NCBI GenBank assembly: GCA_963712825.1
Contig: CAVQJP010000025.1
Span: 229,601-293,600, forward strand
DNA: 64,000 nt
Direction of reading: 5' to 3'
Source of the DNA: AP-15 sp963712825
Lineage (GTDB): Bacteria; Pseudomonadota; Alphaproteobacteria; ATCC43930; CGMCC-115725
A program made the translations under genes and the position numbers. The notes under the pieces are model-generated. The model had not been told where the DNA came from and made no database searches. It was given only the letters and a program-made list of their open reading frames with translations. Positions 50,303 through 58,050 of this stretch are shown here, in pieces; position 1 is the stretch's first letter; every line of letters begins with the position of its first letter.

Positions 50303-50325
50303 GAGCCTGCCCCGGCGCAGGCCGG
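50303..50325 (-). repeat. 23-bp palindromic element, copy 1 (inverted)
   Basis: Inserted in the transposase gene between GCGAGCA and GGATCGC. The core on the minus strand is GGCCTGCGCCGGGGCAGG. The insertion point read on that strand is ATCC^TGCT. Confidence 0.88.
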
Positions 50326-50416
50326 GGATCGCGCCGACATCGCCCGCCGCCGGACCCGCTGGAAGACGCATCAGGGCCGGCTTGACCCCCAGCGCCTGGT
50401 GTTCATCGACGAGACC

Positions 50417-50439
50417 CCGGCCTGCGCCGGGGCAGGCTC
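50417..50439 (+). repeat. 23-bp palindromic element, copy 2
   Basis: Same 23 bp as copies 1 and 3, inserted at GACC^TGGG just after the codons for FIDET. It shifts the transposase into another frame. Confidence 0.9.
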
Positions 50440-50535
50440 TGGGCCAAGACCAACATGACCCGCCGCCATGGCCGCTGCCGCCGCGGCGCCCGCCTGGTCG
50501 CCAAGGTGCCGCACGGCCGCTGGCGCACGCTTACC

Positions 50536-50558
50536 CCGGCCTGCGCCGGGGCAGGCTC
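50536..50558 (+). repeat. 23-bp palindromic element, copy 3
   Basis: Identical to copy 2, inserted at TACC^TTTC. It shifts the transposase frame a second time. Confidence 0.9.
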
Positions 50559-51255
50559 TTTCTGGCGGCGTTGCGCTGCGACCGCATCACCGCGCCCTGC
50601 GTCATTGACGGGCCGATCAACGGCGCCAGCTTTCGTGCCTATGTCGAGCAGTTCCTGGTGCCGACTCTCAGCCCCGGCGACGTTGTCGTCATGGACAATC
50701 TCGGCAGTCATAAGGGCAAGGCGGTGCGCCGCCTGATCCGCGCCGCCGGCGCCAAGCTGTTCTTCCTGCCGCGCTACTCGCCCGATCTCAACCCGATCGA
50801 GCAGGTCTTCGCCAAGCTGAAGACACTGCTCCGCAAAACCGACCCGCGCACGATCGAGGCCACCTGGCGTGGCATCGGCAGTCTCCTCGACCGCTTCACC
50901 CCAAAGGAATGCGCCAACTACCTCACCAATGCCGGCATGCTTCAGCCTAACCGGATCACGCTCTAGCCGACCAGGTTTGCGGCCGATAGGGGCGACACCT
51001 GTCCCGGCGGGTGCGAGCCGAAGCTCGCGCTCGCTCGATCTGTAGGAACGGGTGGGCGGCGGCATCTCAGCCGGAACGGCGCAGCGGGGGTTCGCCGCCG
51101 CTGACTGCCCGGCACGATTTCCGGCACGCGGCACGGTTCGCAAGCCCGGCTGCTTAGGGGAAGTAAATCTCGAATAGAGAGCGATTGGAGCCAGGCTAGA
51201 CCAGTCTAGACGGGGGGCGGCGGCTCGGGGCGAGACTAGCCGAGAAAATCACGGG

Positions 51256-51729
51256 TCACGGCGTTTCTCCATCCCGATTCGGGTACCACCCGCGAAGCAA
51301 TATCTGGTCCAAGGTGTAAGGACAGCTGGCAGGCAGTCTTCCGGCCGCCTCGGTCGCCCCATAGCTCCGGAGGCTTAGTTCGGCTCTCTCCCGCCCGTCA
51401 TCGTAAAGCTTGGCAAGCATCGCTTCGGCATCGCGGCCCAGGGTCGGCGTAAGCTTGTCGCCCAACACGGCGCGCGCCTCGACGACCGAGTCCATCCAGT
51501 CGAAGCGCGGCTGCTCGGCCGGCGAATAGGCGAGCTTCAGAAAATGTTCGATGACGCGACGGATTTGGCTTCGCACCGCGTCGCGCTCGCTTTTGCCCAA
51601 ATCCTCGATCTCCTCGGCGACATGCTCGCGGTCAAAGCGATTGTCGACCGCCAGCATCGCGCGCAGCACCGCCGCCTGGTGCTGGGTCCAGGCATAGAAA
51701 TCGTCGTCGTAGCGAGGTCCGTCGGGCAT
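51256..51729 (-). CDS. DUF29 family protein
   Basis: A 157-residue all-helical protein with the DUF29 layout: DDDFYAWTQHQAAVLRAM, then HVAEEIEDLGKSERDAVRSQ, VIEHFLKLAYSPAEQPRFDW and a C-terminal CPYTLDQILLRGWYPN. The function of DUF29 is unknown. Multiple copies are common in cyanobacteria and some alphaproteobacteria, often near mobile DNA or toxin genes. A second DUF29-like C-terminus lies 55 bp upstream on the same strand. Confidence 0.88.
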   Translation of the reverse strand: MPDGPRYDDDFYAWTQHQAAVLRAMLAVDNRFDREHVAEEIEDLGKSERDAVRSQIRRVIEHFLKLAYSPAEQPRFDWMDSVVEARAVLGDKLTPTLGRDAEAMLAKLYDDGRERAELSLRSYGATEAAGRLPASCPYTLDQILLRGWYPNRDGETP

Positions 51730-51783
51730 CAGTTCAACCCCTCCGCAGCCGCACGCCGCGCCATCTTCAGCCCAACCAGGTCC

Positions 51784-51990
51784 CTACGGCTTGTTTCCCG
51801 CGCGCTTGGGATACCAACCATCGCGGCAGATGTCGTCGAGCGAACAAGGACAGTCCTCCGGCACGGCATCGGCGGCGGACGTTTGACCAGGAAGCGCATG
51901 AGAAAGATACGTTTTCTCCGGGCACTCCGGCTTCTTCTCCTGGCGCTCCGGCTTCGGGTCTGGCGACGGCGAGTTCTCCCTCGTCCTCCG
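51784..51990 (-). pseudogene. DUF29-like C-terminal fragment
   Basis: One minus frame ends at a TAG at 51784 with AVPEDCPCSLDDICRDGWYP followed by KRAGNKP, closely resembling the end of the intact neighbour (ASCPYTLDQILLRGWYPNRD). Upstream the frame is only a Pro/Glu/Lys-rich stretch (SPDPKPERQEKKPE) with no helical DUF29 core. It is either the tail of a decayed second copy or a short unrelated protein with a similar end. Confidence 0.45.
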
Positions 51991-52090
51991 TCACCCTGAG
52001 CCGGGCCGAAGAGCGGCCGGCCGGGGTTACCGCCTCGCCCGGCCCACCTCCTTTATGTAGGCCTAGGCGCTCGCAGGGTCTACCCGACCG

Positions 52091-52987
52091 TCAGCCATGC
52101 GGTGCGAGGAGCGCGATGTAGTCCCAGACGAAAGTAGCGGCGGCGAGCGCGGTGATCTCCGAGACGTCGTAGGGTGGCGACACTTCGACGACATCCATGC
52201 CGACAAAATCGAGACCGGCGAGGCGGCGCAGTATGCCGCGGGCCTGCCAGCTCGCAAGACCGCCCACTTCGGGCGTGCCGGTGCCCGGCGCGAAAGCCGG
52301 GTCGAGTGCGTCGATGTCAAAGGTCAGATAGGCCGCGGCGTCGCCGATCACGGCGCGGACCCGTTCGGCGACACTGGCGGGGCCGGCTTCGTGCACTTCC
52401 TCGGCAAAGACGATCGTCACCCCCTTGCCGACGGTCCAGTCATGCACGTCTTTGTGCATCGGCGAGCGGATGCCGACCTGCACCGTATGGCGAGGGTCAA
52501 TCAATCCTTCTTCGATGGCGTGGTAAAACGGCGACCCGTGGCCCCAAACGAGGCCAAAGCTGTCGGGCCAGGTGTCGACATGCGCGTCGAAATGGACGAG
52601 GCCCAGCGGTGCGCCGCGGCGCTTCGCCAAGGCGCGCAACAGGGCCAAGGTAACGGTGTGGTCGCCGCCGAGCGCCGCCAGATGGCTGATCGCTGCGGCC
52701 TGCGCCTCGATTTTGGCGAGGCTCCCTAAAATGTCGCCATGGGCGATTTGGAAGTCACCGATGTCGGCGAGGTCGCGCTGCGCCGGGTCGCCCCAATTCG
52801 CCGGATGGTCGCCGTCGACCAGCATCCGGCTCGCCCGGCGGATCGCCTCCGGTCCAAAGCGCGCTCCCGGCCGGTTCGAGGTGCCGAGATCATAGGGAAT
52901 GCCGGCGATGCAAAATGCCGCGCCCGGATCGGTGCGGCGGACGCCGAGAAAGCTCGGCGGGATCGCGAAAGTCGGGATGTCGGTCAT
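52091..52987 (-). CDS. speB: agmatinase / ureohydrolase family protein
   Basis: A 298-residue binuclear manganese ureohydrolase. Metal ligands are in LAALGGDHTVTLALLRAL, LVHFDAHVDTWPD (Asp-x-His-x-Asp) and LTFDIDALDPAFAPGTGTPE. The sequence is that of the agmatinase branch. Agmatine, guanidinobutyrate and guanidinopropionate hydrolases cannot be separated by eye. GGDH usually precedes Ser, but Thr is found here. It would release urea and an amine such as putrescine. The gene is alone on its transcript. Confidence 0.9.
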   Translation of the reverse strand: MTDIPTFAIPPSFLGVRRTDPGAAFCIAGIPYDLGTSNRPGARFGPEAIRRASRMLVDGDHPANWGDPAQRDLADIGDFQIAHGDILGSLAKIEAQAAAISHLAALGGDHTVTLALLRALAKRRGAPLGLVHFDAHVDTWPDSFGLVWGHGSPFYHAIEEGLIDPRHTVQVGIRSPMHKDVHDWTVGKGVTIVFAEEVHEAGPASVAERVRAVIGDAAAYLTFDIDALDPAFAPGTGTPEVGGLASWQARGILRRLAGLDFVGMDVVEVSPPYDVSEITALAAATFVWDYIALLAPHG

Positions 52988-53124
52988 TCCCGCGATTTAG
53001 GCACAGCGCTTGACGGATCAATAAGCTGAAAAAGTTCGCGAAACCTTCGCGCATCCCGCTGCCGACCGACGGTGTGACCGGACCGACCCGCGCGACCCGG
53101 TCTCGTGACCGAAAAAGCGGCGGT

Positions 53125-53464
53125 TCAGCGGTTGCGCGGCCAGTCCTTGGTCCACAGGAAATCGGGGCCGAGCTCACTGAGGCTTGGGCAGCCGATCTGG
53201 CCCATCACATCGAGCGAGCCCGGCGCCTGGTCGAGCTGGCGCCCGCCATGGCACCAGCACGTCGACGGTCAAGACCTGCGCGCCGATGCCGCAATCGCGC
53301 GCCCGCCCGATCAGCGCGTCGCTCAGGCTAGGATCCTCGGCGTCTTAGACCTGGAACCAGGTGTTGTTCGGCGCGACTTTGACCGCCTCTTACATGGTCT
53401 GTGGCAGCTTGCGCTTCGCTATCCGATACGCGTTTTCGATGTTGATCGCGTCGTTGAGCCGCAT
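53125..53464 (-). pseudogene. alpha-hydroxy-acid dehydrogenase (LldD-like) remnant with internal deletions
   Basis: Reading leftward from 53464, three pieces of an FMN-dependent alpha-hydroxy-acid dehydrogenase follow each other: the N-terminus (MRLNDAINIENAYRIAKRKL), a central piece (EAVKVAPNNTWFQV, stop, DAEDPSLSDALIGRARDCGI then GAQVLTVDVLVPW), and the end (ARQLDQAPGSLDVMGQIGCP, then SLSELGPDFL). Two in-frame stops and at least three deletions are visible. The C-terminal piece is almost identical in DNA to the end of the intact gene at 54455. The central piece differs (APNNTWFQV against APKNHWYQL), so a distinct paralogue decayed here. Confidence 0.8.
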
Positions 53465-53534
53465 CGCAATGGGTCCCGCTGAAAATGCCACATCTGCGCA
53501 ACAATGCGGGTTTCGCCCGGAGCCGACCAACCCG

Positions 53535-53957
53535 TTAGGGCGTCACGACCGCCATGCCGAGCGCGCGGACGGCAGCTGCCATGGCTCGGTCGAAGGTGAC
53601 GAGAGTTGCGTCCACTCGCCCTGCGATGGCGATGTGCAGCGCATCGGGTGTCAGCAATGTCAGATCGAGCCGCCGCATATAGGCCGTGGCGGCCGCGACA
53701 TCACCGGCGTTGAGGTCGGTTCGGTCGGTAAATCGCGCGGTCCAAACTTCGAAATCGGCGAGGTCCTTGCGCGCGTTCGCGACGGTGGTCTCCCGAGTGC
53801 GAACGCGCCTCGCAATTGCAGATACGAACTCGGCGGCGGCGAAGTCGCTGACAATTAGCCGCTCCACATTGCTTTGTACAAAATTGTCCGCGCGCTCGCT
53901 CAGCGGCTCGGGGGTCAATAGGGCTACGAGAATATTGGCATCGAGGTAAAAGCTCAC
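53535..53957 (-). CDS. PIN-domain toxin (VapC family)
   Basis: A 140-residue PIN-domain ribonuclease with the acidic residues in FYLDANILVALLTPE, the Glu in SDFAAAEFVSAIARR, Asp in LLTPDALHIAIAGR and the final Asp in TLVTFDRAMAAAVRAL. VapC toxins cleave tRNA or rRNA. Its ATG overlaps the antitoxin stop (ATGA), the usual co-translation of such pairs. Confidence 0.92.
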   Translation of the reverse strand: MSFYLDANILVALLTPEPLSERADNFVQSNVERLIVSDFAAAEFVSAIARRVRTRETTVANARKDLADFEVWTARFTDRTDLNAGDVAAATAYMRRLDLTLLTPDALHIAIAGRVDATLVTFDRAMAAAVRALGMAVVTP

Positions 53958-54205
53958 TTCTCGCCTTCATCACGCATTTCGCGGATGAGGGTGGCTGCGT
54001 CGGTTTTAGCCGGGGTCCGCCCGATGCGCCTGGCGCGCAGCCATTCGATGTCCGCCTCGGTAATCGGGCGCGGCGCCGGTCGCACCGGCTTCAACTCCAC
54101 GACGGGTTCGCCACGGCGGGTGATGACCACGCCCTCGCCCTTGAGGGCGCGATCGATCAGCTTCGACAACTGGTTCTTGGCTTCGGCGACACTGTGGGTG
54201 CTCAT
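53954..54205 (-). CDS. Phd/YefM-type antitoxin
   Basis: An 83-residue antitoxin: STHSVAEAKNQLSKLIDRAL then KGEGVVITRRGEPVVELKPV is the Phd/YefM DNA-binding N-terminus, and the C-terminal ~35 residues would bind and mask the VapC toxin. The start MSTHSV is chosen because the family begins here; the frame is open to 54280. The pair lies between the dehydrogenase remnant and the intact dehydrogenase gene. Confidence 0.9.
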   Translation of the reverse strand: MSTHSVAEAKNQLSKLIDRALKGEGVVITRRGEPVVELKPVRPAPRPITEADIEWLRARRIGRTPAKTDAATLIREMRDEGEK

Positions 54206-54385
54206 CGGCCGAAGATAGCCATTCGATGGCCACCGGTCGAGCGGCCAGCGGAACGCCGATATCGCGCACCCAGCCGGCACTCGTCTTCGGCAACGCCTTC
54301 GATCAGCCGCTTATAATACGAACCTGACACCCGCCTCCATTGCTGCCGCCATCCCGGCGCAGAACGGGACGCATCTCAACCATGG

Positions 54386-54404
54386 CACCCGGCCTTCGCC
54401 GGTG
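54386..54404. repeat. extragenic palindrome, relative of the one at 49743
   Basis: CACCCGGCCTTCGCCGGTG is the inverted, nearly identical form of the palindrome at 49743-49760. The matching flanks (TGG before, TGG after) extend the similarity to about 25 bp. Confidence 0.65.
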
Positions 54405-54454
54405 TGGAAAAAAACCGGTGCTATCCGTCAGAAGGCATCCGCTATCGGGTCGGT

Positions 54455-55648
54455 TCAGCGGTTGCGCGGCCAGTCCTCGGTCCACAGGAAATCGGGGCCG
54501 AGCTCACCGAGGCTTGGGCAGCCGATCTGGCCCATCACGAGGTCGATCTCGTTGACAAAGATGTCGATCGCCTTTTTGACGCCGGGGAGCCCGCCGGCCG
54601 CGGCGCCATAGAGGGTCGGGCGCCCCATAAAACAGAAATCGGCGCCGAGGCAGAGGGCGATCAGGATGTCGGCGCCGCGGCGCACGCCGCTGTCGAGCAG
54701 CAGGGTGAGCTTGTCGCCAACCGCGGCCTTGATCGCCGGCAGCACGTCGAGCGAGCCCGGCGCCTGGTCGAGCTGGCGCCCGCCATGGTTCGACACGAGG
54801 ATGCCGTCACAGCCGATTTCGACACAGCGCAGCGCGTCGGCAGGGCTCATGATGCCTTTGACGACGAGTGCCCGCGGGAACAGCTTGCGGTAGGTCTCCA
54901 GGTCGCGCCAGGTCTGCGCGTTGAACGGGCGCACCGAGGACGCGTATTTGTAGACCCCTTCGGCATCCGCACCCGCCGGCGCGTAGGCCTGCCAGTTGCC
55001 GAGCATCGGCGTGCCGCCGCCGCGTTTCAGATATTCGACGATCCAGCCGGGGTGGATCAGCGCCTCGGCGAGGATCGCGGGTTTGAGGCTCAATGCCTGA
55101 AACAGGCCGCCGCGGATGTTGGAAAAGCCGTTCCTGATGTTGCGCTCGCGCTTTGACCCGACCGGAGTGTCGACGGTAAGCACCAGCGCGCCGAGCCCGG
55201 CGTCGGCGGTGCGCCTGATCAGGTCGGCGTTGACCTGCGGGTCGCGCGCGGCATAGAGCTGGTACCAATGGTTCTTTGGCGCGATCTTGGCCGCCGCCTC
55301 GATCGCGTCGTTGCTGGCGCCCGACATGATATACGGGATGTTGGCGTCGCGCGCGGCCTCGGCCAGCATCAGGTCGGCGTGATAGCGGAAGAGGCCGGCC
55401 CCGCCGGTCGGCGAAATGCCGAACGGGCTCGCAAAGGTTTGGCCGAAGATCGTTTTCGACTGGTCGCGCGTCGACACGTCGACGAGATAGCGCGGCAGCA
55501 GCTGATGCTTGTGAAAGGCCGAGGTGTTGGTTTCGAGACCGCGCTCGTCTTCAAGACCGCCTTCGATAAAGTCAAAGGCGATTTTCGGCAGCCGCCGTTT
55601 CGCCATGCGGTGCAGGTCTTCGATGTTGACGGCTTTGTCGATGTTCAT
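54455..55648 (-). CDS. FMN-dependent alpha-hydroxy-acid dehydrogenase (LldD-like)
   Basis: A 397-residue TIM-barrel flavoenzyme. It begins MNIDKAVNIEDLHRMAKRRL and has the FMN-site strands FGISPTGGAGLFRYHADLML, LVLTVDTPVGSKRERNIRNG, the Lys of ALVVKGIMSPADALRCVEIG, the active-site His-Gly-Gly-Arg in LVSNHGGRQLDQAPGSLDVL and the phosphate-binding GRPTLYGAAAGG. It oxidises L-lactate, mandelate or a similar hydroxy acid to the keto acid; the exact substrate is not evident. The start has GGGGAGA upstream; a much longer frame to 55915 is not conserved. It closely resembles the remnant at 53125 in its 3' end. Confidence 0.9.
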   Translation of the reverse strand: MNIDKAVNIEDLHRMAKRRLPKIAFDFIEGGLEDERGLETNTSAFHKHQLLPRYLVDVSTRDQSKTIFGQTFASPFGISPTGGAGLFRYHADLMLAEAARDANIPYIMSGASNDAIEAAAKIAPKNHWYQLYAARDPQVNADLIRRTADAGLGALVLTVDTPVGSKRERNIRNGFSNIRGGLFQALSLKPAILAEALIHPGWIVEYLKRGGGTPMLGNWQAYAPAGADAEGVYKYASSVRPFNAQTWRDLETYRKLFPRALVVKGIMSPADALRCVEIGCDGILVSNHGGRQLDQAPGSLDVLPAIKAAVGDKLTLLLDSGVRRGADILIALCLGADFCFMGRPTLYGAAAGGLPGVKKAIDIFVNEIDLVMGQIGCPSLGELGPDFLWTEDWPRNR

Positions 55649-55903
55649 CTTCGTGCGATCTCCCCAGAACCGCTGCAGCATCGCGTATTTTCGCGCGCTT
55701 CGGCAATCCCCCGCCGCGCGGAGCTGGGCTGTGCCGCCGCGCAAGGGAAATCCACGGAAACAAGGACGCGGTCGGGGCTGATCTATGGAGCCGCTCGGCG
55801 GTGCGTGGAACCGATTTCGCACCCGCAGGCGTTGCACTCTCCAGCCGCGGCGCGACATCAACCGCGGCTCGCCTGTGAAACTCAGCTGCCGGGAGGAACG
55901 CCG

Positions 55904-56197
55904 ATGACCCGCCATACCGACAAAGCGCTGTCAACCCTCGCCGCCGCGGCGATTTTACTCGGCGGCATGTGGCCGCTTGCATCGACAGCGGCGACCATCG
56001 TCGCTCCCGACGGCCCGATCGCTTGCCGGGATTTTCAGCGCGGCGTCAACGGCACCTGGACGGTCGTGCGCGCAACGACGATCGGGCGTCCCGGAAAAAC
56101 GATCAGTCTTTCGCCGGGGCAGAGCTTTGCCAAGAACCAGTGGGTCGACGGCGTCGAGGTGACAAATGTGCTGGACCGCAATTGCGGGAACGAATAG
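55904..56197 (+). CDS. small secreted hypothetical protein
   Basis: A 97-residue protein with a signal peptide (LSTLAAAAILLGGMWPLAST-AA) and a mature part of about 65 residues (DGPIACRDFQRGVNGTWTVV, then RATTIGRPGKTISLSPGQSF). It has two cysteines that could form a disulfide. It resembles small secreted proteins of alphaproteobacteria without known function. The ATG follows GGGAGGAA. It is divergent from the dehydrogenase gene. Confidence 0.75.
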   Translation: MTRHTDKALSTLAAAAILLGGMWPLASTAATIVAPDGPIACRDFQRGVNGTWTVVRATTIGRPGKTISLSPGQSFAKNQWVDGVEVTNVLDRNCGNE

Positions 56198-56259
56198 CGC
56201 CGGCACGGCGCGGGAGAAGACGGCGACGGCCTCACCCGCCGGCGCTGCGAGCGCCGCCG

Positions 56260-56421
56260 CTAATGCGGCGTGTGCAGCACGATGTGCGGCCACAACCCCA
56301 TGACGCCGATGATGATCAAATAAATCGCGACCACGTAATTCAGTATGCGCGGAACCAGCAAGATCAGGATACCGGCAACGAGCGCGATCAGCGGTTGTAT
56401 GGCGACAATGTCGATCGTCAT
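56260..56421 (-). CDS. DUF3096 small membrane protein
   Basis: A 53-residue protein with two hydrophobic helices (IQPLIALVAGILILLVPRIL, then NYVVAIYLIIIGVMGLW), the pattern of DUF3096: a short inner-membrane hairpin of unknown function. It is convergent with the secreted protein gene and about 150 bp downstream of rlmE. Confidence 0.78.
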   Translation of the reverse strand: MTIDIVAIQPLIALVAGILILLVPRILNYVVAIYLIIIGVMGLWPHIVLHTPH

Positions 56422-56571
56422 CAGGCGAGCCTTCCGTCAGGGTCGATGTGGGAGGAAACGCGCTCAAGCACCGCAAGTTTCGCGGCGACGACACAGCAAA
56501 CCGAGAAGGCGATCAGATATGCCGCAAGAGCGCGCGAGCCAGCGCCGCGAGGCGACCGGCTCCATCGCGCA

Positions 56572-57246
56572 TCACTCGCGGAAACCCTTGGCCACGACAT
56601 AGGTCTCGGCCAATTCGGCGCGGCTGGCCGGCGGCTTCGCATGGCGCAGCTCGGCAAAGGATCGCTTGAGCCGGGCCAGCAGTTCGCCCTCGGCGCCGCC
56701 CTGAAAGACCTTGGCGACGAAAATGCCGCCGGGGGCGAGGATTTCCGCCGCGACGGAAAAGGCGGCTTCGGCCAGCGCCACGATGCGCAGATGGTCGGTC
56801 GCAGCGTGCCCGGTGGTCGCCGGCGCCATGTCGCTGAGCACGATGTCGGCGCGGCCGCGGAGCGCTCTTCGTATCTGATCGACCGCCGCCGGATCGGTCA
56901 GGTCGGCGCGCAGGATCACCGCCCCGGCCAGCGGCGCCGTCTCGGCGATGTCGACTCCGACGACGAGGCCGTGGCGTCCGGCGCGCTCGACCGCCACCTG
57001 GGTCCAGCCGCCCGGCGCGCAGCCGAGATCGACGACCCGCACGCCGCGCTTCAGCAAACGAAAGCGTTCATCGAGCTCGATCAGCTTGAAAGCGGCGCGC
57101 GAGCGGTAGCCCTGCCGGCGGGCGGCGGCGACATAGGGGTCGTTGAGCTGGCGTCTCAACCACGCGGTTGAGGACGGCTTGCGCCGTCCGGCGCTGCGCA
57201 CGCGCACCGCCAGCGGCCGATCGCCGCCCCGATCTCCGCGCGCCAT
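56572..57246 (-). CDS. rlmE: 23S rRNA 2'-O-methyltransferase RlmE (FtsJ/RrmJ)
   Basis: A 224-residue methyltransferase that modifies U2552 in the ribosomal A loop. It shows SRAAFKLIELDERFRLLKRG with the catalytic Lys, the SAM motif VVDLGCAPGGWTQVAVERAG, Asp in IVLSDMAPATTGHAATDH and FVAKVFQGGAEGELLARLK with the second catalytic Lys. A good ribosome-binding site is present. In many alphaproteobacteria rlmE directly follows the ppx gene. Here a toxin-antitoxin pair lies between them. Confidence 0.96.
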   Translation of the reverse strand: MARGDRGGDRPLAVRVRSAGRRKPSSTAWLRRQLNDPYVAAARRQGYRSRAAFKLIELDERFRLLKRGVRVVDLGCAPGGWTQVAVERAGRHGLVVGVDIAETAPLAGAVILRADLTDPAAVDQIRRALRGRADIVLSDMAPATTGHAATDHLRIVALAEAAFSVAAEILAPGGIFVAKVFQGGAEGELLARLKRSFAELRHAKPPASRAELAETYVVAKGFRE

Positions 57247-57286
57247 TCGGGAGCTCCTCGTTTAGAGGATTGCTTGCCGCTTGTTC

Positions 57287-57703
57287 TCAGACAAGATCAC
57301 TTAGCTCCAGACCCAACACTTCGGAGAGCTTTCTAACCGTCTTAACCGCGCCCGTTCGGGCGCCTCTCTCGATCTGCGACAGATAGGTGAAGTTCAAACC
57401 GGCCCGCTCCGCTAGCGCGCGTTGTGAGAGCCCGCGGTATTCGCGCCAAACCCTTACGGCGTTTTCACCGGCGACCAAGCGGCTGACCACCTCGGCCGGG
57501 AACGCTTCCTGCCCGCGGGTGGCGTGAAAGGCGGCGGCGGCAGCCGCGTCTTCCAGCATTTCCTCGAGATGTTTTGGCCTCATTACGACAAGGTCGGCAT
57601 CGCCCGCTTCATCGACGCAGCGGGCGTCGAGCGCCACAGCAATCGCCTGGGCACTAAGGCTGCCTTCCAATTCTCCTAAGAAGCGGATTTTCCTCCCGCT
57701 CAT
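57287..57703 (-). CDS. XRE-family antitoxin (HigA-like)
   Basis: A 138-residue protein with a C-terminal HTH of the XRE type (WREYRGLSQRALAERAGLNF, then TYLSQIERGARTGAVKTVRK and LSEVLGLELSDLV) and an N-terminal ~65-residue region that probably contacts the toxin. The start MSGRKIRFL overlaps the toxin stop by 4 bp. In this toxin-first order the antitoxin represses its own operon. Confidence 0.88.
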   Translation of the reverse strand: MSGRKIRFLGELEGSLSAQAIAVALDARCVDEAGDADLVVMRPKHLEEMLEDAAAAAAFHATRGQEAFPAEVVSRLVAGENAVRVWREYRGLSQRALAERAGLNFTYLSQIERGARTGAVKTVRKLSEVLGLELSDLV

Positions 57704-57957
57704 CGATATGCTCCTCCTCTTGGCGCGATCTCGAACACGTCGATTACCGCCGCTGCCCGATCGACCGTGTAGGATGCCCGCCAATCACCGATCCGGATAC
57801 GAAAGCCATTCGGTATTCCCTTGAGCGGCCGCACGTTGTTATTGGGCGCTGAGGGGTCAGCAGCTATGCGCGCAATAGCCGCAATGACATCTTCCGCCTT
57901 GGGGCGCGGCATGCGACGCAAAGCCTTCAGCGGATCGTGTCGATAAACAATTCTCAT
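57700..57957 (-). CDS. RelE/ParE-family toxin
   Basis: An 85-residue protein with the RelE fold: MRIVYRHDPLKALRRMPRPK, then IAADPSAPNNNVRPLKGIPN and GFRIRIGDWRASYTVDRAAA followed by VIDVFEIAPRGGAYR. The basic residues in RIRIGDWRASY are those used for mRNA cleavage on the ribosome or gyrase inhibition in this family. It is the first gene of a two-gene operon with the XRE antitoxin. Confidence 0.9.
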   Translation of the reverse strand: MRIVYRHDPLKALRRMPRPKAEDVIAAIARIAADPSAPNNNVRPLKGIPNGFRIRIGDWRASYTVDRAAAVIDVFEIAPRGGAYR

Positions 57958-58050
57958 CCGCCAAGTTTGCTGACAGCCAACATGGCGTAAAAGACGAGAA
58001 GGTTCAACTATCCTCCCGCGAGGATCATCCGAAGGCGAGCCGAAGCACCT

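Larger units (their letters stand above)
49846..50963 (+). mobile_element. IS630-family insertion sequence
   Basis: Delimited by 11-bp perfect terminal inverted repeats GAGCGTGATCC (49846-49856) and GGATCACGCTC (50953-50963), each flanked by TA (49844-49845 and 50964-50965), the target duplication expected of IS630/Tc1-mariner elements. The 1118-bp length includes three 23-bp palindromic inserts. Without them the element would be about 1.05 kb, normal for the family. It sits between the MetE-core tandem and a DUF29 gene. Confidence 0.9.
49940..50966 (+). pseudogene. IS630-family transposase, broken by three identical inserts
   Basis: Three frames must be joined to read the DDE transposase. 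Frame 1 (49940 to about 50416) has the N-terminal HTH (RPYSQDLRDRVVAAVASGRT) and the first catalytic Asp in RLVFIDET. Frame 2 (about 50440-50535) has NMTRRHGRCRRGARLVAKVP. Frame 3 (about 50559-50966) has the second Asp in VVVMDNLGSHKGKAVRRLI and the Glu in RYSPDLNPIEQVFAKLK. Each change of frame is at a copy of one 23-bp palindromic element. A first copy at 50303-50325 is offset by an extra A in the run 50276-50283, so frame 1 survives it. Removing the inserts and one A would restore a single ORF of about 325 codons. The enzyme cannot be active as it stands. Confidence 0.9.

Noticed and set aside
51767..51994. A 75-codon minus-strand ORF next to DUF29
   Set aside because: The translation is low complexity; a different frame in the same stretch shows the DUF29-like C-terminus and is more likely to be what was once coded.
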